NCBI RefSeq assembly: GCF_022808675.1
Contig: NZ_JAKZKV010000017.1
Coordinates: 1-55,171, forward strand
Origin: Parabacteroides sp. FAFU027
GTDB lineage: Bacteria > Bacteroidota > Bacteroidia > Bacteroidales > UBA7332
DNA: 55,171 nt
Reading direction: 5' to 3'
Positions 1 to 8,321 of this stretch are shown here, piece after piece; position 1 is the stretch's first letter; each line of letters opens with the position of its first letter. A program made the translations under genes and the position numbers. A model generated the notes under the pieces. That model did not search any database. It was not told where the DNA came from and saw nothing but the letters and a program-made list of their open reading frames with translations.

Positions 1-177
1 GCACAAAATGGCATGACTATAGAACGGATGCGGAGGGGATTTGTTATCAAGAGGACTGCAATCCGCACCCAGGCGAGAGGGATAGAAGCGGAGAGCTTCC
101 CGGACTGTATTTCAGGACGGGAACTCGTAGCGGATAGCCCGACCCGCAGGGGCTCGCCCAAAAAGAAAGGGGATTGA
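1..177 (+). other. Edge fragment: open frame ending at a TGA, resembling a dispersed Bacteroidota element
   Basis: Frame 1 is open from the window edge to a TGA at 175-177, with a basic C-terminal end that contains ELVADSPTRRGSP. The DNA around 85-160 (AGGGATAGAAGCGG ... GTAGCGGATAGCCCGACCC) resembles, from memory, a conserved sequence found at many places in Bacteroidota genomes that is often mis-annotated as protein tails. It may be the 3' end of a gene left of the window, or a non-coding repeat element. The codon content is unusually GC- and Arg-rich for this genome, which favours the element reading. No database check was possible. Confidence 0.35.
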
Positions 178-200
178 AACACTTATGTTCAATCCCCTTT
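166..200. terminator. Bidirectional intrinsic terminator
   Basis: A perfect 13-bp stem (AAAGGGGATTGAA at 166-178, its complement at 188-200) encloses a 9-nt loop. On the minus strand it is followed by a CTTTTT run, so it would end the GH43 transcript; it can also close whatever enters from the left edge. Confidence 0.75.
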
Positions 201-204
201 CAGG

Positions 205-1620
205 TTAGTACAGTTTGATATTCCAGATGCCCGGTTGTCCTTCCAGGATGTGGACTCTGAGGTAGCGGGTGGTTCCGATTTTATTGGCGGTATGAGGTGA
301 ACGGGTGGTACGTTCATTTTCTGCATATATTTTTTGCCAGTTTTTACCATCAAGGGATTTCTCAAGTGTAAAAACGTGTCCTAAAGATGGATGGACAAAG
401 AAAATATTACAGCGGTTGATGTTGGCCGTTTTGCCTAAATCGACCTGCCAGCACTTGACGCTATCATCGGGTGATGCCCACCAGCGGGTGTAGTTGGAAT
501 CATCCAGGGCATTGGCCGGAGCGAAGTTGATTTCCCGTTTCGGCAGCGAGTCGGGAAGGTGAAACTTCAGGTCTTTCTGGTTTCGCCAGCGATGCGGAAT
601 GACAGTCATGTCGGGACGGTAAGAGGAGGCAGTCGCCACGGCATGCGGGAATTTCAACTCTTTGGGCATCGTACTTTTGGCAAAGTAGCCGACACCGTTA
701 TTGTTGATTTTAACCGGTTGGATAGTTCCGTCGGCATTGAATTTCAGCGGTGAGACGTAAATCTGACGGCTCGTTCCGCCGATTCCGTAGTCGAGATAGA
801 CGAAGAACCATTCATCCGTATTATTCTTATTGAAAACAAATCCGTGGCCCGGGCCCCAGATGTTTTGCTTTGTATCGGAGGATAAAATGATGTCATTTTC
901 CGGTGTTGTGAACGGGCCGAGCGGCGATTTGTTGCTCATCACGTATCCGTATTGGTAATCTGCATATCCGCCATTTGTATATAAATAGTAGTAAATGCCT
1001 TTGCGCTTAAACATTTGCGGGCCTTCCGAATAGCCTTTCCAACCGGTGGGGATGTCAATGGTATTGCCTTTGATTTTAAGATAGTCGTCGGTCAGTTCGG
1101 CTGCTTTTCGGCGGCGCCAGAAGATATATCCCTTGCCGTTATCATCGATAAAAGGACAGCCATCTATGTCCGGTGCAACGGCAGAGTCGGTCTCCTTACC
1201 GGTAAAGGTTTCGGGGCCGTTGACCAATTTGAACGGACCTTCGGGTGAATCGGCCACCGCTACATGTGTCGGGCCTTCGCAGGTGAAGTAGAGGTAGTAT
1301 TTACCTTTATTGAAAATGGCGCGACCGGGAGCCCAGTAACGGTATTTGTTCCAGTCGATACCGGGAATAATAACCCCCTCAAAACTCCAGTTGACGAAGT
1401 CTTTGGATTTCCATACGACGGGTTTGCCAGAGGTACTTAGGTCGGATTTCTGGTCGCCAATGTCACTGGTCGCATACAGATAATAGGTATCTCCAAATTG
1501 TACGATGGTAGGGTCTGCCAGATTGTCGGGTACCAACGGCTGATTGGTAACCTTTCCTTTTTGGGCAAATATCCCCATCGTAACCGAAAAGCATAGTGCG
1601 GTTAGGAATGTTTTCTTCAT
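205..1620 (-). CDS. Secreted glycoside hydrolase family 43 protein with C-terminal F5/8 type C (discoidin-like) domain
   Basis: A 471-residue protein with a cleavable signal peptide (about residues 1-20, ending GIFAQ). The GH43 five-bladed propeller spans roughly 30-320: the DPTIV motif supplies the general base D36, APDIDG near 150-154 the pKa-modulating Asp, and YSEGPQMF (E199) the general acid. The last 140 residues (ATASSYRPD, ALDDSNYTRWWAS, WQVDLGK, TRYLRVHIL) form an F5/8 type C carbohydrate-binding module. GH43 enzymes remove arabinose or xylose from hemicellulose; the exact substrate cannot be read from sequence. It stands alone, without SusC/SusD genes beside it. The start is supported by the signal peptide and by a TATCTTTG promoter element 24 bases upstream. 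Confidence 0.88.
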   Translation of the reverse strand: MKKTFLTALCFSVTMGIFAQKGKVTNQPLVPDNLADPTIVQFGDTYYLYATSDIGDQKSDLSTSGKPVVWKSKDFVNWSFEGVIIPGIDWNKYRYWAPGRAIFNKGKYYLYFTCEGPTHVAVADSPEGPFKLVNGPETFTGKETDSAVAPDIDGCPFIDDNGKGYIFWRRRKAAELTDDYLKIKGNTIDIPTGWKGYSEGPQMFKRKGIYYYLYTNGGYADYQYGYVMSNKSPLGPFTTPENDIILSSDTKQNIWGPGHGFVFNKNNTDEWFFVYLDYGIGGTSRQIYVSPLKFNADGTIQPVKINNNGVGYFAKSTMPKELKFPHAVATASSYRPDMTVIPHRWRNQKDLKFHLPDSLPKREINFAPANALDDSNYTRWWASPDDSVKCWQVDLGKTANINRCNIFFVHPSLGHVFTLEKSLDGKNWQKIYAENERTTRSPHTANKIGTTRYLRVHILEGQPGIWNIKLY

Positions 1621-1643
1621 TGTTTTTATGGCTTTTGCAAAGG

Positions 1644-1651
1644 CAAAGATA
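1644..1651 (-). promoter_or_regulatory. -7 element TATCTTTG of the GH43 gene
   Basis: Reads TATCTTTG on the minus strand, matching the Bacteroidota TAnnTTTG element, 24 bases before the GH43 start codon. No good -33 TTTG is visible. Confidence 0.5.
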
Positions 1652-1732
1652 GCGATTTGACCATTTAAGGTAAATGTCAGTCACCTCTATTGTCATGGAT
1701 TATCTGACTTTATCGGGGTAATTTTGTGCATC

Positions 1733-1942
1733 AGGTTTCGAAGGTCATCCTCTAGGTTTCGCCAACCGGTCTCTAGGTTTCGAAGGTCGTCCTCTAGGTT
1801 TCGCCAACCGGTCTCTAGGTTTCGAAGGTCATCCTCTAGGTTTCGCTAACCGGTCTCTAGGTTTCGAAGGTCATCCTCTAGGTTTCGCTAACCGTTCTCT
1901 AGGTTTCGCTAACCCTCCTCTAGGTTTCGCCAACCGATCTCT
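1733..1942. repeat. Ten-unit 21-bp tandem repeat with alternating A/B units
   Basis: Ten contiguous units of exactly 21 bp start with AGGTTTCG. Type A continues AAGGTCATCCTCT (units 1, 3, 5, 7); type B continues CCAACCGGTCTCT or CTAACCGGTCTCT (units 2, 4, 6, 8, 9, 10 with small changes), giving a 42-bp higher-order period. An eroded eleventh unit may follow at 1943-1963. The array lies between the divergent GH43 and ABC-F genes, upstream of the ABC-F promoter. No start codon opens a repeat-encoded reading frame on either strand. Confidence 0.93.
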
Positions 1943-2024
1943 AAGCTACGGAAACTACCCTCGTCATTTACGGGTTCGCGTTATCAAAAGAGCCATCCGG
2001 TTTCCCTGTTCCTCAAACTTTGCC

Positions 2025-2032
2025 TATCTTTG
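2025..2032 (+). promoter_or_regulatory. -7 element TATCTTTG of the ABC-F gene
   Basis: TATCTTTG, a match to TAnnTTTG, ends 23 bases before the ATG at 2056, so the leader is very short. The -33 region is poor. Confidence 0.55.
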
Positions 2033-2055
2033 CGCCTTAATTTTCAAACAGTTTT

Positions 2056-3693
2056 ATGATTTCGATAGACGGACTAACGGTGGAATTTGGCGGTTCGCCA
2101 CTCTTTCAGGATATTTCATTTGTAATCAATGAGAAAGACCGCATCGCCCTGATGGGTAAAAACGGTGCGGGAAAATCAACGCTGCTCAAAGTGCTGGCCG
2201 GTGAACGCAGCCCCAGCCGCGGAAAAGTGTCAGCTCCCAAAGATACAGTCATCGCTTACCTGCCTCAGCACTTGATGACGGAAAATAGCCGCACGGTATT
2301 TGAAGAGACATCGCAGGCTTTCTCCCAACTCTTTGAAATGGAGGCGGAGATTGAAGAGCTGAATAAACAACTGGCAGAGCGCACCGATTACGATTCGGAC
2401 AGCTATTACGAGTTGATCGAGAAAGTCTCTACCCTGAGCGAGAAGTTTTACAGCATTGATGCGACCAACTACGAAGAGCAGGTGGAGAAGACTTTGCTGG
2501 GACTGGGATTCTCCCGCGAAGACTTTACCCGTCCGACCGGTGATTTCAGCGGGGGCTGGCGCATGCGTATCGAGCTGGCGAAAATTCTGTTGCGTAATCC
2601 GGATGTCATTCTGCTTGATGAGCCGACCAACCACCTCGATATTGACTCTATCCAATGGCTGGAGGAGTTCCTCACGACCAGTGCCAAGGCAGTAGTGGTG
2701 ATTTCGCACGACCGCGCTTTTGTCGATAATATCACCACACGTACCATTGAGGTAACGATGGGCCGCATTTATGACTATAAGGTAAATTATTCGAAATACC
2801 TGGAGCTTCGCAAAGACCGTCGTTCTCAACAGCAGAAGGCTTACGAAGAGCAGCAAAAGATGATTGCCGAAAATAAGGAGTTTATTGAGCGCTTCAAAGG
2901 CACATATTCGAAAACCCTTCAGGTGCAGTCGCGTGTGAAGATGCTCGAGAAGCTGGAGCTGATCGAGGTGGACGAAGAGGATACTTCGGCTTTGAGACTG
3001 CGTTTCCCGCCATCCCCCCGTTCGGGTTCTTACCCCGTAACTGCAGATGGTGTTGCCAAAAGCTACGGCGACCATTTGGTTTTTGCCAATGCCAATTTTA
3101 TGATTGAACGTGGTGAAAAGGTTGCGTTTGTGGGACGTAACGGTGAGGGTAAATCCACTTTGGTCAAATGTATCATGAAGGAGATTGAGCACGACGGCCA
3201 TCTGACCCTCGGGCACAATGTGCAGATTGGTTATTTTGCCCAAAACCAGGCATCGTTGCTGGATGAAAACCTGACCGTATTCCAAACCATCGATGATGTG
3301 GCTGAAGGGGACATTCGCAACAAAATCAAGGATATGCTCGGTGCGTTTATGTTTGGCGGGGAAGCTTCTACGAAGAAGGTAAAAGTACTTTCGGGAGGAG
3401 AACGTACCCGTCTGGCGTTATTGAAACTGTTACTTGAACCTGTGAACCTGCTGATTCTCGATGAGCCGACCAACCACCTCGATATGAAGACGAAGGATAT
3501 CCTCAAAGCAGCGTTGCAGGCATTTGACGGAACGTTGATCCTGGTATCGCACGATCGCGACTTCCTGGATGGATTGGTGACTAAAGTATATGAGTTTGGA
3601 AACAAGAAGGTAACCGAACACCTCGAAGGCATCTATGAATTCCTTCAACACAAGAAAATGGAGAACCTTCGCGAACTGGAAAGAAAAGCATAA
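2056..3693 (+). CDS. ABC-F family ATPase (ribosome-associated type, YbiT-like)
   Basis: A 545-residue soluble protein with two ABC domains and no membrane segment. Domain 1 has Walker A GKNGAGKST (34-42), the signature FSGGW near 164 and Walker B ILLDEPTNHLDI. Domain 2 has GRNGEGKST near 359, LSGGERTRLALL near 445 and LILDEPTNHLDM. The charged linker between them (about 235-300) is the ABC-F interdomain arm that in characterised members reaches into the ribosomal E site. Length and layout fit the housekeeping YbiT/EttA type better than antibiotic-resistance ABC-F proteins, but subfamily is not certain. The stop codon overlaps the ATG of the methyltransferase gene by one base, so the two are probably cotranslated. 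Confidence 0.9.
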   Translation: MISIDGLTVEFGGSPLFQDISFVINEKDRIALMGKNGAGKSTLLKVLAGERSPSRGKVSAPKDTVIAYLPQHLMTENSRTVFEETSQAFSQLFEMEAEIEELNKQLAERTDYDSDSYYELIEKVSTLSEKFYSIDATNYEEQVEKTLLGLGFSREDFTRPTGDFSGGWRMRIELAKILLRNPDVILLDEPTNHLDIDSIQWLEEFLTTSAKAVVVISHDRAFVDNITTRTIEVTMGRIYDYKVNYSKYLELRKDRRSQQQKAYEEQQKMIAENKEFIERFKGTYSKTLQVQSRVKMLEKLELIEVDEEDTSALRLRFPPSPRSGSYPVTADGVAKSYGDHLVFANANFMIERGEKVAFVGRNGEGKSTLVKCIMKEIEHDGHLTLGHNVQIGYFAQNQASLLDENLTVFQTIDDVAEGDIRNKIKDMLGAFMFGGEASTKKVKVLSGGERTRLALLKLLLEPVNLLILDEPTNHLDMKTKDILKAALQAFDGTLILVSHDRDFLDGLVTKVYEFGNKKVTEHLEGIYEFLQHKKMENLRELERKA

Positions 3694-4406
3694 TGAAGAT
3701 AATCGATAAAGATGCCTATGGCAAAGGTCTGCTGGCCTACCAGAAAGGCATGAGAAACGCCAAATTTACCGTTCATAGTGATTTGGCTGAAACGGAAAAG
3801 TGGGATGTCGCTACTTTCTTTCGCTCCTTTGATAAAATGCCCGAGATTGAGCAGATTGCATTGAACCGATGTGAAGGCAGGGTACTTGATGCCGGTGCAG
3901 GAGCGGGAAGTCATGCCCTTTGGTTGCAAAACCAGGGTAAAGAAGTGACGGCGATTGATATCTCGGAAGGCGCTGTGGAAGTAATGAAAATGCGTGGTGT
4001 CAAAGCTGCGCGTCTTCAGGATTTCTTTTCAATGAAAGAAGAGAAATACGACACATTGCTCCTTCTGATGAATGGCATCGGTATTGTGCAGTCATTGGAC
4101 AAATTCCCCGAATTTTTCATTCAGGCAAAGAGGATGTTGAATCCGGGCGGTAAAATTGTCATGGATTCCTCGAATATCATTTATATGTATGAGGAGGAAG
4201 ATGGCAGTGCCCTGATTAATCTCAATGCCGATTATTACGGTGAAATGACTTACCGCATGGACTTCGGCAATTATAAAGGAGTCGATTTTGACTGGATTTA
4301 TATTGACTTCGATACACTGGAGGCATTGGCTCACCAACACGGCTTCAAATGTGAGAAGCTCTACGAAGATGACCATTATCATTATCTCGCAGAACTGACG
4401 TTGTAG
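3693..4406 (+). CDS. Class I SAM-dependent methyltransferase
   Basis: A 237-residue protein with the Rossmann-fold methyltransferase motif I VLDAGAGAGSHALWL near residues 65-79, an acidic strand-2 end (VTAIDIS) and the later LLLMNGIG and MLNPGGKIVMDSS segments (motifs IV-V). The substrate is unknown; the fold resembles small-molecule methyltransferases. Translation starts inside the stop codon of the ABC-F gene (TAATG), which implies coupling. A hairpin terminator follows at 4429, so these two genes form a closed unit. Confidence 0.85.
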   Translation: MKIIDKDAYGKGLLAYQKGMRNAKFTVHSDLAETEKWDVATFFRSFDKMPEIEQIALNRCEGRVLDAGAGAGSHALWLQNQGKEVTAIDISEGAVEVMKMRGVKAARLQDFFSMKEEKYDTLLLLMNGIGIVQSLDKFPEFFIQAKRMLNPGGKIVMDSSNIIYMYEEEDGSALINLNADYYGEMTYRMDFGNYKGVDFDWIYIDFDTLEALAHQHGFKCEKLYEDDHYHYLAELTL

Positions 4407-4428
4407 AACAACGATATTTTACATCATT

Positions 4429-4475
4429 AATCCGTTAAACAGAGGTGGCACGCCAATGTTTAGCGGATTTTTTAT
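4429..4475 (+). terminator. Intrinsic terminator after the methyltransferase gene
   Basis: AATCCGTTAAACA at 4429-4441 pairs with TGTTTAGCGGATT at 4457-4469 (one G-U pair), followed by TTTTTT. The rest of the 333-base spacer up to 4739 holds the sdh promoter and nothing else I can identify. Confidence 0.8.
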
Positions 4476-4634
4476 ATGAATTGTAGGCTTTGGAAACAAA
4501 AGTAAGATTCTTGCCTTATTGATAAATTGTTGCTGATTTTCTTCCATTGTGGAATATTCCACACTTCCTGACTTATATTAGCAGCATTTTATTCGTTTGA
4601 GATAATTGATTGTGGAAATATTTCCGTAATATTA

Positions 4635-4666
4635 TTTGTATGATAAGAGCTAAAGCTGTACTTTTG
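4635..4666 (+). promoter_or_regulatory. Bacteroidota-type promoter of sdhCAB
   Basis: TTTG at 4635-4638 and TACTTTTG at 4659-4666 with a 20-base spacer match the TTTG-N(17-23)-TAnnTTTG consensus. The leader to the sdhC ATG is about 70 nt and AT-rich. Confidence 0.7.
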
Positions 4667-4739
4667 CGGGTGCAAAAAATAGGCCTTAAGATATACAATA
4701 CATAAATCAATCAATTATTTAAATCTAAATTAAATCTTT

Positions 4740-5393
4740 ATGTGGCTTCTTAATTCGTCAATTGGGAGAAAACTGATCATGAGTGTATCAGGCCTTTTCC
4801 TTATTCTGTTTTTGTTGTTTCACATGTCCATGAACCTGGTAGCGGTTTTCTCTACCGAGGCTTATGATGCGGTGTGTGAATTTTTAGGCATAAACTGGTA
4901 TGCTTTGGTAGGTACACTTGTGCTTGCTGCCGGTTTTGTTATCCACATCGTTTATGCGTCTATTCTGACTCTTCAGAACCGCAAAGCTCGTGGTACAGAA
5001 CGTTATGCAGTAACTTCAACGCCTAAAACTGTAGAATGGACTTCTCAAAACATGTATGTATTGGGTGCGATCGTTCTTGGCTTCATGGTATTGCACTTGT
5101 TTAACTTTTGGTACAAAATGATGTTTGCCGGATTGGTAAGCGGTCAATCAGAATCAGGCGCGGAATTGGTACAGCAATTATTTGCTAATCCGGTTTATGT
5201 CGTTCTTTATCTGGGTTGGTTTGTAGCTTTGTGGTTCCACCTGACTCACGGATTCTGGAGTATGTTCCAAAGTGTGGGTTGGAACGGTAAAGTATGGTTC
5301 AACCGTTTGAAATGCATTTCAAACATTTTCTCTACCATCGTATTCCTTGGATTTGCTCTTGTAGTTGTAGTATTCTTCCTGAAGAGCCTTTAA
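4740..5393 (+). CDS. sdhC: Succinate dehydrogenase/fumarate reductase cytochrome b subunit
   Basis: A 217-residue integral membrane protein with about five hydrophobic helices. It begins SSIGRKLIMSVSGLFLILFL, the usual start of the single-subunit, di-heme cytochrome b558 type anchor (B. subtilis/Wolinella class). Histidines sit in the expected helices (LLFHMSMN, FVIHIVYA, VLHLFNFW, WFHLTHGFWSM). The anchor binds the flavoprotein/iron-sulfur dimer and exchanges electrons with menaquinone. It is the first gene of a three-gene operon with its own promoter; sdhA follows after 41 bases. Confidence 0.93.
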   Translation: MWLLNSSIGRKLIMSVSGLFLILFLLFHMSMNLVAVFSTEAYDAVCEFLGINWYALVGTLVLAAGFVIHIVYASILTLQNRKARGTERYAVTSTPKTVEWTSQNMYVLGAIVLGFMVLHLFNFWYKMMFAGLVSGQSESGAELVQQLFANPVYVVLYLGWFVALWFHLTHGFWSMFQSVGWNGKVWFNRLKCISNIFSTIVFLGFALVVVVFFLKSL

Positions 5394-5434
5394 TCCGCGA
5401 GTAATTTGATTATCCATTCAGAAAAATATTTGTT

Positions 5435-7378
5435 ATGTCAAAAATAGATTCTAAAATTCCTCAGGGGCCATTGGCTGAAAAGTGGAGTTACTACAAAGCA
5501 CATCAAAAATTGGTTAACCCGGCTAACAAACGCCGTTTGGACATCATCGTTGTCGGAACAGGTCTTGCCGGAGGTTCAGCAGCTGCTTCACTCGGTGAAC
5601 TTGGTTTCAACGTATTGAACTTCTGTATTCAGGATTCACCTCGTCGTGCACACTCTATTGCTGCACAGGGTGGTATCAATGCTTCTAAAAACTATCAGAA
5701 TGACGGTGACTCAGTTTACCGTTTGTTCTACGACACCATCAAAGGTGGTGACTACCGTGCTCGTGAGGCTAACGTACACCGTTTGGCTGAAGTATCTGGT
5801 AGTATCATTGACCAGTGTGTCGCTCAGGGTGTACCTTTCGCTCGCGAATACGGCGGTCTTTTGGATAACCGTTCTTTCGGTGGTGCGCAGGTATCACGTA
5901 CTTTCTACGCAAAAGGACAAACAGGACAGCAGTTGTTGCTTGGCGCTTACTCAGCATTGAGCCGTCAGGTAGGCAAAGGTTCTGTAAAACTTTATACCCG
6001 CTACGAAATGCTCGACGTTGTAATCATCGACGGTCGTGCTCGTGGTATCATTGCCCGCAACCTCGTTACCGGTAAAATCGAACGTTTCTCAGCTCACGCA
6101 GTGGTTATCGCTACCGGTGGATACGGAAACACTTTCTTCCTTTCTACTAACGCTATGGGTTCTAACGGTTCTGCCGCTATCCAGGCTTACAAAAAAGGAG
6201 CTTACTTCGCTAACCCATGTTACGCTCAGATTCACCCAACTTGTATCCCTGTACACGGTGAGTTCCAGTCTAAACTGACTCTGATGTCTGAGTCCCTTCG
6301 TAATGACGGACGTATCTGGGTGCCTAAGAAAAAAGAAGATGCTGAAGCTATCCGCGCTGGCAAACTGAAACCAACTCAAATCATAGAAGACGATCGCGAC
6401 TACTATTTGGAGCGCCGTTACCCTGCATTTGGTAACCTTGTCCCTCGTGACGTTGCTTCTCGTGCAGCTAAAGAACGTTGTGATGCAGGTTTCGGTGTTG
6501 GTTCTACCGGTTTGGCTGTTTACCTTGACTTCTCAGATGCTATCAACCGCCTTGGTCAGAAAACAGTAGAAGCTCGTTATGGTAACCTTTTCCAAATGTA
6601 TGACAAAATCGTTGACGAAAATCCATACGAAACTCCGATGATGATTTACCCAGCTATCCACTACACAATGGGTGGTGTTTGGGTTGACTACGAATTGCAA
6701 ACTTCTATCCCTGGTTTGTTCGCAATTGGTGAAGCTAACTTCTCTGATCACGGTGCTAACCGTTTGGGTGCATCAGCATTGATGCAAGGTTTGGCTGACG
6801 GTTACTTCGTATTGCCTTACACTATCCAGAACTATCTGGCTGATCAAATCCGTGTTCCACGTTTCAGCACTTCATTGCCTGAATTCGAAAAAGCAGAAAA
6901 AGATGTACAGGCTCGTATCGATCGTTTGATGAACGTAAAAGGACAGCACTCTGTTGATTCAATCCACAAAAAACTGGGTCTCATCATGTGGGATTTCGTA
7001 GGTATGGCTCGTACAAAAGAAAGCCTCGAAACAGCTTTGGAGAAAATCGTAGAATTGCGTAAAGACTTCTATTCAAATGTTCGTATCCCGGGTTCCGGAA
7101 GCGACCTGAATACAGAGCTTGAAAAAGCACTTCGTCTGGAAGACTTCATCATGATTGGTGAACTGATGGCTCGTGACGCGTTGAACCGTGAAGAGTCTTG
7201 CGGTGGTCACTTCCGTGAAGAATTTCAGACAGAGGAAGGTGAAGCTATGCGTCAGGATGATAAATTCTCATATGTAGCTTGCTGGAAATTTGAAGGTGAA
7301 GACAAAGCGCCTGAGCTTCTGAAAGAAGACCTGAACTACGAGTTCGTAAAAGTTCAACAACGTAACTACAAAGCGTAA
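5435..7378 (+). CDS. sdhA: Succinate dehydrogenase/fumarate reductase flavoprotein subunit
   Basis: A 647-residue catalytic subunit. The FAD dinucleotide-binding motif is GTGLAGGS (41-48), and H73 in [11 protein letters not shown] is the residue that carries covalent FAD in the family. The active-site region includes the HPTC segment, [13 protein letters not shown] with the conserved Arg, and [10 protein letters not shown]. It interconverts succinate and fumarate. The length of about 650 residues is typical of the B-type enzyme of Bacteroidota, where the complex often works as a fumarate reductase in anaerobic succinate/propionate fermentation; direction cannot be settled from sequence. The gene has a marked bias to a restricted codon set, as expected for high expression. 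Confidence 0.96.
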   Translation: MSKIDSKIPQGPLAEKWSYYKAHQKLVNPANKRRLDIIVVGTGLAGGSAAASLGELGFNVLNFCIQDSPRRAHSIAAQGGINASKNYQNDGDSVYRLFYDTIKGGDYRAREANVHRLAEVSGSIIDQCVAQGVPFAREYGGLLDNRSFGGAQVSRTFYAKGQTGQQLLLGAYSALSRQVGKGSVKLYTRYEMLDVVIIDGRARGIIARNLVTGKIERFSAHAVVIATGGYGNTFFLSTNAMGSNGSAAIQAYKKGAYFANPCYAQIHPTCIPVHGEFQSKLTLMSESLRNDGRIWVPKKKEDAEAIRAGKLKPTQIIEDDRDYYLERRYPAFGNLVPRDVASRAAKERCDAGFGVGSTGLAVYLDFSDAINRLGQKTVEARYGNLFQMYDKIVDENPYETPMMIYPAIHYTMGGVWVDYELQTSIPGLFAIGEANFSDHGANRLGASALMQGLADGYFVLPYTIQNYLADQIRVPRFSTSLPEFEKAEKDVQARIDRLMNVKGQHSVDSIHKKLGLIMWDFVGMARTKESLETALEKIVELRKDFYSNVRIPGSGSDLNTELEKALRLEDFIMIGELMARDALNREESCGGHFREEFQTEEGEAMRQDDKFSYVACWKFEGEDKAPELLKEDLNYEFVKVQQRNYKA

Positions 7379-7390
7379 ACTTAAGAAACA

Positions 7391-8146
7391 ATGGAAAAAA
7401 CAATCAATATAACGCTGAAAGTTTGGCGTCAGAGAGGTCCGAAGGAAAAAGGTGCATTCGAGACCTATTCATTGAACGGTATCTCTACCGATAGCTCGTT
7501 CCTCGAAATGTTGGACATTCTCAATGAGTCATTGGTGAATGAAGGTAAGGAACCAGTGGTATTTGACCACGACTGCCGCGAAGGTATCTGCGGTATGTGT
7601 TCTTTGTTCGTGAATGGTCACCCACACGGACCAGACGAAGATGTAACAACTTGCCAGTTGCACATGCGTAAATTCAAAGATGGCGAAACTATCACTATCG
7701 AACCATGGCGTTCTGCAGGTTTTCCTGTAATCCGCGACTTGATGGTTGACCGTTCAGCTTTTGATAAAATCATGCAGGCTGGTGGTTACGTATCTGTAAA
7801 TACAGGTGGTATTCCTGACGCTAATGCAATTCCTATCTCTAAAGTAGATGCTGACGAAGCAATGGACTCAGCTTCTTGTATTGGATGTGGTGCTTGTGTT
7901 GCCGCTTGTAAAAACGGTTCTGCAATGTTGTTCGTTTCTGCTAAAGTTAGCCAGTTTGCATTGTTGCCACAAGGTCGTGTAGAAGCTGCCCGTCGTGCAA
8001 AAGCGATGGTTGGTAAAATGGACGAACTTGGTTTCGGTAACTGTACCAACACTGGTGCTTGTGAAGCTGAATGTCCTAAAAATATCTCTATCAGCAATAT
8101 TGCTCGTCTGAACCGCGAGTTTATTGCAGCTAAGTTCCAGGATTAA
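7391..8146 (+). CDS. sdhB: Succinate dehydrogenase/fumarate reductase iron-sulfur subunit
   Basis: A 251-residue electron-transfer subunit. The plant-type [2Fe-2S] ligands are C62, C67, C70 and C88 (CREGICGMC ... TTC). The C-terminal dicluster part has [11 protein letters not shown] (C163, C166, C169, C173) and C218, C224, C228 in [13 protein letters not shown], ligands of the [4Fe-4S] and [3Fe-4S] centres. It passes electrons between the sdhA FAD and the sdhC haems. It follows sdhA after 12 bases, with an intrinsic terminator directly behind. Confidence 0.96.
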   Translation: MEKTINITLKVWRQRGPKEKGAFETYSLNGISTDSSFLEMLDILNESLVNEGKEPVVFDHDCREGICGMCSLFVNGHPHGPDEDVTTCQLHMRKFKDGETITIEPWRSAGFPVIRDLMVDRSAFDKIMQAGGYVSVNTGGIPDANAIPISKVDADEAMDSASCIGCGACVAACKNGSAMLFVSAKVSQFALLPQGRVEAARRAKAMVGKMDELGFGNCTNTGACEAECPKNISISNIARLNREFIAAKFQD

Positions 8147-8170
8147 TAATCTGATTATTTAGTATATAAA

Positions 8171-8200
8171 GCCGCTCTGCAATAGTAGAGCGGCTTTTTT
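8171..8200 (+). terminator. Intrinsic terminator of sdhCAB
   Basis: GCCGCTCT (8171-8178) and AGAGCGGC (8187-8194) form a perfect 8-bp GC-rich stem followed by TTTTTT. Confidence 0.9.
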
Positions 8201-8267
8201 ATGTCCTGATATGAAGAGCCTAAATAGATATTATGAGCTGTAATGTGATGAGTATTGGTCATAAAAA

Positions 8268-8299
8268 AAGCAGATAGATTAATGAAAATCTATCTGCTT
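8268..8299 (-). terminator. Intrinsic terminator of pnp
   Basis: A perfect 13-bp inverted repeat (AAGCAGATAGATT and its complement) has a short loop and, read on the minus strand, a run of seven T after the stem. It lies just beyond the pnp stop codon. Confidence 0.85.
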
Positions 8300-8321
8300 G
8301 AATATCTGAATTGTTCAGTGA

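Noticed and set aside
1733-1942. CRISPR array
   Set aside because: Units are contiguous 21-bp copies without unique spacers, and no cas gene is nearby.
1722-2132. Open frame across the 21-bp repeat on the plus strand (G-F-E-G-H-P-L / G-F-A-N-R-S-L units)
   Set aside because: No ATG, GTG or TTG follows the upstream TAA at 1719-1721, and the frame runs out of phase into the ABC-F gene.
2230-3285. Long minus-strand frame of 351 residues inside the ABC-F gene
   Set aside because: It is antisense to a clear ABC-F protein; its composition reflects the complement of conserved ATPase codons, and no homologue pattern is visible.
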